DNA of 64,000 nucleotides, taken from positions 150,733 to 214,732 of the forward strand of contig NZ_KZ084331.1 in assembly GCF_002093975.1 (NCBI RefSeq), given 5' to 3'. A program made the position numbers and the translations under genes. Each line of letters begins with the position of its first letter. The stretch's first letter is position 1. This document shows, piece by piece, positions 59,931-64,000 of this stretch. A model generated the notes under the pieces. That model saw nothing but the letters and a program-made list of their open reading frames with translations, was not told where the DNA came from and did no database searches. Origin of the DNA: Thermoactinospora rubra. GTDB taxonomy: Bacteria; Actinomycetota; Actinomycetes; Streptosporangiales; Streptosporangiaceae.

Positions 59931-59936
59931 TATGCT
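59931..59936 (+). promoter_or_regulatory. probable -10 element of a leaderless gene
   Basis: TATGCT ends 6 bp before the GTG of the helical-repeat gene. A start of transcription 6-7 bp after a -10 box would fall on the GTG itself. No ribosome site precedes the GTG at normal distance, which fits a leaderless message. Confidence 0.45.
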
Positions 59937-59942
59937 CAAGTT

Positions 59943-62348
59943 GTGGAGATCCCGCCATCGGTCGTGCGCATCCGCACGCTGGGAGCCTCCGCCGAGGTGC
60001 TGGCCCTGAACGGCGACATCGACGGCGCCGCCGAGGCGATGGACCGCGCCTTACGGATCGCCCACGGCACGACCGGCCCGCGGGAGCGGATCCGCTCCCT
60101 GATCGCGGTGGCCGAGGGCATGGCCGTGGTCTGCCCGGTCGATCAGGCGCTGCGGGCGGCGAACGCCATCGGGCGGACAGAGGACCGCATCGGCGCGCTC
60201 GGATCGGTGGCCGGCGCGCTGGCCCGAGCGGGGCGGCCGGGCCGAGCCGTACTGGCCTCCGTCGACGACGGCGATCTGTCCCCGACGGGCCTGAGGGCAC
60301 TGGCCGGGGCGCTGGTCATGGCCGGCGACGTCGACCGCGCGGTGACGGTGGCCGGCCGGGATCCCGATCCCAGCTGGGGATGGGACGCCTTCGTGCGGAG
60401 CCTCATCCGGGCCGGCCGGCTCGACCAGGCCCGCGCCACGGCCCGCTTCCTCGTCACCGACCGGCTGCGGCGCGGCATCGCCCTGCTGCTCGTCGCCGAG
60501 GCGCTGGCGGAGTCCCGGCGCGGGGCCGAGGCCCTGGAGGTCGCCGAGCACATCGCCGAGCCCTCCGACCGCAGCCGGGCGTTGCGGGCGGCGGCCCTGG
60601 CGATGGACGATCCCGACCGTGCGGCGGAGCTGCTCCACCGCGCCCAGACGGTGGCCCGGGCCATCACCTACCCCAACGCCCCCCAGGGCGAGCTGCGGGC
60701 CCTCGCCCTCGCCTGGGCCGAACGCGGAGAGCTCGACCGGGCCCTGGCCGCCGTCGACGCCATCGAGGGGAACGGCTGGCGTGGCGCCGCCCGCGTGGCC
60801 CTGGCCCGGCTGCTGGTCCAGCTGGGCAGATCCGACCAGGCGGCGGAGGTGCTCGACGGCGTCCCCGCCCCGGCGGACCCGGACAGCGACCTGCCGGCCG
60901 ATGTCGCGGCCACGCTGGCGCAGGCCGGCAGGCTTGACCGCGCCGTGGCCCTTGCCCGCGCGATCACCGACCGCTTCCGGCGCGAGCAGGCCCTGGCGCG
61001 GGTGGCGCGATCGATGGCCGAGGCCGGGCATGCCGTACGCGCCGGTGAGGTTCTGGACGAGGCCGCCGCCGCTGCTCTGGCCGTCCACGGCGCCGACGAC
61101 ATGCGGCACATCTACGGCCTGGTGGAGCTCGCCGACGCCATGGTCCACGCGGGCCGCCGGGAGCGGGCGGGCGAGCTGCTGCACCGCGCCGAGCAGCTGG
61201 TCCACACCCTCTACGCGGAACAGGAGCGCCACGAGGCCTGGCGGCTCCTGGCCGGCGCGCTGGGGCGGGCGGGCCTGCTCGACCGCGCCGACGCGATCGC
61301 CGCGGGCCGCTGGCCGTCGCCGTGGCCGGACCTGGTGCGGGCGCTGTGCGACGTCGGCGCCTTCGACCAGGCGCAGGAGAGGGCCCCGATGATTCCGGAC
61401 CCGGACCGGCGGGCATGGGCGCTGCAGCGGGTGGCCGCCGGGCACGCCCAGGCCGGGCGGCTCGACGAGGCCGAATCCGTCGCGCGCTCCATCGAGGAGG
61501 CGGCGCCGCGGGCGAAGGCGCTGCTGGCGGTGGCCGAGGCGCGAACGCGGGCGGGAGACCTCAACCGGGCCCTCGCGCTCCTGCGGCAGGCCGAGACCGC
61601 CGCCCGCGCTGTCGCCGACTCCCGTGACCACGACCGGCTGCTGCGGGACCTGGTGGAGTCGCTGCTCGCGGTCGGGCGGCTCGACCAGGCGGCCGAGGTG
61701 CTCGGCCAGGCCGAGGCCGCGGCCTCGGGCACCCCCGGCGCGCTGGCCGAGGTCCTGGTCGCGTCCGGGCGGCTCGACCGCGCCTTTCAGGTGGCGCTGG
61801 AGGTCGCCGATCCGCTGGAGCAGTGCGGCACGGTGGCGTCGGTGGGGGAGGCCTACGCCGCCGCGGGCGCCCGGCCGGAGACCGTCTCGCAGGTGCTCCT
61901 CCACGCCAACGCGATCTCAGCCTCGGTGACCGGCCCCGAGCCGCGGATCCGGCTCCTGGCGCGGTTGGCGCGGGCGTGGGCCGTGACCGGTGACGTCCGC
62001 CAGGCCGACCGGACGATCAAGCGGCTGGCCGCCGAAGGCGTCCCCCTACCCGGGCAGGCAGCGGTGGACGTGGCCGAAGCGCTGTCCGCGATGGGACGGC
62101 ACGACCACGCCCTCGGCCTCGCCGCCGACTGCGCCGACTCACAGGTGGCGGCCACGGCCGCCGTCGCCGTCTCCCTGGCCCGGGCCGGCGATCTCACCCG
62201 GGCGCTCGGCCTGGCCCGCTCCCTGCCCGATCCGGAGCTGAGGGAGTGGGCGCTGGCCGAGGTGTCCCGCGCCGTGGCCCGCTCCGGAGACCCGGACCGG
62301 GCGCTGCGCCTCATCCGTCCCGGCCACGCCGACGACGGCGGCCGATGA
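59943..62348 (+). CDS. large helical-repeat (TPR-like) protein
   Basis: An 801-residue protein built almost wholly of pairs of short helices of about 33-36 residues, in the style AQAGRLDRAVALARAI, AWAERGELDRALAAVDAI, ARAGDLTRALGLARSL. At least eighteen units can be counted roughly. The consensus (LA-AGRLDRA--LA--I) is TPR/MalT-like, with no kinase, protease or DNA-binding domain and no signal peptide. It is probably a cytoplasmic scaffold. Its strong repetition and high Ala/Arg content suggest growth by duplication. The partner is unknown; the divergent coiled-coil gene is the nearest candidate. Confidence 0.8.
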   Translation: MEIPPSVVRIRTLGASAEVLALNGDIDGAAEAMDRALRIAHGTTGPRERIRSLIAVAEGMAVVCPVDQALRAANAIGRTEDRIGALGSVAGALARAGRPGRAVLASVDDGDLSPTGLRALAGALVMAGDVDRAVTVAGRDPDPSWGWDAFVRSLIRAGRLDQARATARFLVTDRLRRGIALLLVAEALAESRRGAEALEVAEHIAEPSDRSRALRAAALAMDDPDRAAELLHRAQTVARAITYPNAPQGELRALALAWAERGELDRALAAVDAIEGNGWRGAARVALARLLVQLGRSDQAAEVLDGVPAPADPDSDLPADVAATLAQAGRLDRAVALARAITDRFRREQALARVARSMAEAGHAVRAGEVLDEAAAAALAVHGADDMRHIYGLVELADAMVHAGRRERAGELLHRAEQLVHTLYAEQERHEAWRLLAGALGRAGLLDRADAIAAGRWPSPWPDLVRALCDVGAFDQAQERAPMIPDPDRRAWALQRVAAGHAQAGRLDEAESVARSIEEAAPRAKALLAVAEARTRAGDLNRALALLRQAETAARAVADSRDHDRLLRDLVESLLAVGRLDQAAEVLGQAEAAASGTPGALAEVLVASGRLDRAFQVALEVADPLEQCGTVASVGEAYAAAGARPETVSQVLLHANAISASVTGPEPRIRLLARLARAWAVTGDVRQADRTIKRLAAEGVPLPGQAAVDVAEALSAMGRHDHALGLAADCADSQVAATAAVAVSLARAGDLTRALGLARSLPDPELREWALAEVSRAVARSGDPDRALRLIRPGHADDGGR

Positions 62349-62374
62349 CGGCGCGGGCCGGCGCCCGCACGTCA
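62346..62374. terminator. bidirectional terminator joining two stop codons
   Basis: TGACG ... GCGGGC-CGGC-GCCCGC ... CGTCA forms a stem of 5 and 6 pairs with a small bulge and a 4-nt loop. The left arm begins with the TGA stop of the repeat protein and the right arm ends with the stop of rpoB on the other strand, so the hairpin fills the gap exactly. Confidence 0.7.
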
Positions 62375-64000
62375 GACCTCGTCGACGCTGCTCGGCTCAC
62401 GCCGGGACAGGTCGATGCCGAGCTCCTCCGCGGCGCGGAAGACGTCCTCGTCGGTGTCGCGCATCTCGATGGACATGCCGTCGCTGGAGAGCACCTCGAC
62501 GTTGAGGCACAGCGACTGCATCTCCTTGATGAGCACCTTGAAGGACTCGGGAATGCCGGGCTCTGGGATGTTCTCGCCCTTGACGATGGCCTCGTAGACC
62601 TTCACGCGGCCGATGACGTCGTCGGACTTGGTGGTCAGCAGCTCCTGCAGGGCGTGCGCGGCGCCGTAGGCCTCCAGCGCCCACACCTCCATCTCGCCGA
62701 AGCGCTGCCCGCCGAACTGCGCCTTACCGCCCAGCGGCTGCTGGGTGATCATCGAGTACGGGCCGGTCGACCGGGCGTGGAGCTTGTCCTCCACGAGATG
62801 GTTGAGCTTGAGCATGTAGATGTAGCCGACCGCGATCGGATAGGGGAACGGATCGCCGGTGCGGCCGTCGAACAGCATGGCCTTGCCGCTGGGCAGCACC
62901 AGCCGGTCGCCGTCGCGGTTGGGCAGGGTGTTGCCCAGAAGGCCGATGATCTCCTGTTCGCCGGCGCCGTCGAAGACCGGGGTGGCGACGTTGGTGCGCG
63001 AGTCGACCTGGGCGAAGCCCTTCTCGCGCAGCCGGCCGGCCCAGGCTTCCTCCACTTCGCTGATGTCCCAGCCCTGGGCGGCGATCCAGCCCAGATGCGT
63101 CTCCAGCACCTGCCCGACGTTCATCCGGCCGGGCACCCCCAGCGGGTTGAGGATGATGTCGACGGGGGTGCCGTCCTCCAGGAACGGCATGTCCTCCACC
63201 GGCAGGATCTTGGAGATCACGCCCTTGTTGCCGTGCCGGCCGGCCAGCTTGTCCCCATCGGTGATCTTCCGCTTCTGCGCCACATACACCCGCACCAGCT
63301 CATTGACACCGGGGGGCAGCTCATCGCCCTCCTCCCGGGAGAACACCCGCACCCCGATGACCTTGCCGGACTCCCCATGCGGCACCTTCAGCGAGGTGTC
63401 GCGCACCTCCCGGGCCTTCTCCCCGAAGATGGCCCGCAGCAGCCGCTCCTCCGGCGTCAGCTCGGTCTCCCCCTTGGGGGTGACCTTGCCCACCAGGATG
63501 TCGCCCGGCACCACCTCGGCGCCGATCCGGATGATGCCGCGCTCGTCCAGGTCGGCCAGCACCTCCTCGGACACGTTCGGGATGTCCCGGGTGATCTCCT
63601 CCGGGCCCAGCTTGGTGTCGCGGGCGTCCACCTCGTGCTCCTCGATGTGGATGGAGGACAGCACGTCGTCTTGGACCAGCCGCTGGGACAGGATGATGGC
63701 GTCTTCGTAGTTGTGGCCCTCCCAGGGCATGAACGCCACCAGCAGGTTCTTGCCCAGCGCCATCTCGCCCTGGTCGGTGCACGGGCCGTCGGCGATGACC
63801 TGGCCGGTCTCCACCCGGTCGCCCTCGGCCACGATGGGCTTTTGGTTGAAGCAGGTGCCCTGGTTGGAGCGCTTGAACTTGGCCACCCGGTAGGTGATGC
63901 GGGTGCCGTCGTCGTTGAGCACGGTGATGTAGTCGGCCGAGACCTCCTCCACCACGCCGGGCTTCTCGGCGATGATCACATCGCCGGCGTCGGTGGCGGC
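62372..64000 (-). CDS. rpoB: RNA polymerase beta subunit, C-terminal half (5' end outside window)
   Basis: The last 542 residues of RpoB. Visible are [84 protein letters not shown] and [20 protein letters not shown]; all catalytic-centre residues of this half look intact. The rifampicin region lies upstream of the window and cannot be judged. No rpoC follows: only 23 bp and a terminator separate it from a convergent gene. This is probably the separate rpoB copy known from Nonomuraea, or an rpoB moved away from rpoC. Confidence 0.95.
   Translation of the reverse strand, partial: AATDAGDVIIAEKPGVVEEVSADYITVLNDDGTRITYRVAKFKRSNQGTCFNQKPIVAEGDRVETGQVIADGPCTDQGEMALGKNLLVAFMPWEGHNYEDAIILSQRLVQDDVLSSIHIEEHEVDARDTKLGPEEITRDIPNVSEEVLADLDERGIIRIGAEVVPGDILVGKVTPKGETELTPEERLLRAIFGEKAREVRDTSLKVPHGESGKVIGVRVFSREEGDELPPGVNELVRVYVAQKRKITDGDKLAGRHGNKGVISKILPVEDMPFLEDGTPVDIILNPLGVPGRMNVGQVLETHLGWIAAQGWDISEVEEAWAGRLREKGFAQVDSRTNVATPVFDGAGEQEIIGLLGNTLPNRDGDRLVLPSGKAMLFDGRTGDPFPYPIAVGYIYMLKLNHLVEDKLHARSTGPYSMITQQPLGGKAQFGGQRFGEMEVWALEAYGAAHALQELLTTKSDDVIGRVKVYEAIVKGENIPEPGIPESFKVLIKEMQSLCLNVEVLSSDGMSIEMRDTDEDVFRAAEELGIDLSRREPSSVDEV

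Overview
The window is high-GC actinobacterial chromosome. Many start codons are GTG or TTG, and there are long runs of genes with 1-4 bp start/stop overlaps. Gene order points to the Streptosporangiales, probably Nonomuraea or a close relative. The block ppa / dacB / DUF2342 metalloprotease / tilS / hpt / ftsH / folE / folP / folB / folK / DUF3180 is the arrangement I know from Mycobacterium and Streptomyces. An rpoB without a following rpoC, as seen here at the right edge, is a known Nonomuraea trait. No rRNA, tRNA, CRISPR array or prophage was found.

Layout. 1-2.8 kb: the end of a stand-alone nuoD paralogue, a membrane acyltransferase and a MazEF-like toxin-antitoxin pair. 2.8-18.2 kb: the conserved housekeeping block (folate and tetrahydropterin synthesis, FtsH, purine salvage, tRNA-Ile lysidine synthase, a penicillin-binding protein, pyrophosphatase, an NlpC/P60 hydrolase). 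Three accessory genes (metallophosphoesterase, beta-propeller, MFS transporter) are inserted between tilS and the DUF2342 gene; a 10-bp tandem repeat lies at one border and palindromes at the other. 18.2-22.2 kb: a sigma factor fused to a ZAS-like zinc finger and a membrane segment, a lipoprotein and an ABC-F ATPase. 22.3-25.3 kb: a secreted beta-propeller glycosidase-like protein, a DUF4432 epimerase-like protein and an SDR. 25.3-33.4 kb: regulators (SARP/AfsR, two HxlR, Crp) with small redox and membrane genes. 33.8-43.2 kb: a sugar operon read leftward from a GntR regulator (ABC importer, GH38-like glycosidase, glucarate-dehydratase-like enolase, S10 peptidase). 43.2-53.5 kb: hydrolases, a copper LPMO operon (LPMO, DUF305, catalytically dead zincin), RecQ, SDR, GH16, a broken GNAT gene, a methyltransferase and a membrane protein. 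53.5-54.9 kb: a TnpB-only IS200/IS605 element. 55-62.3 kb: a two-component system with a lipase-like hydrolase, an ankyrin protein, a coiled-coil membrane protein and an 801-residue helical-repeat protein. 62.4-64 kb: the C-terminal half of rpoB.

How the parts may work together. The GntR operon and the 22.4-25.3 kb cluster carry the same 18-bp operator-like sequence (14 of 18 positions identical). Together they could form one pathway: extracellular attack, import, deglycosylation, sugar oxidation and sugar-acid dehydration. The LPMO operon may pair a copper enzyme with a copper-binding DUF305 protein. The rpoB copy may be a second RNA polymerase beta subunit. These three points are inferences from context and motifs, not demonstrated functions.
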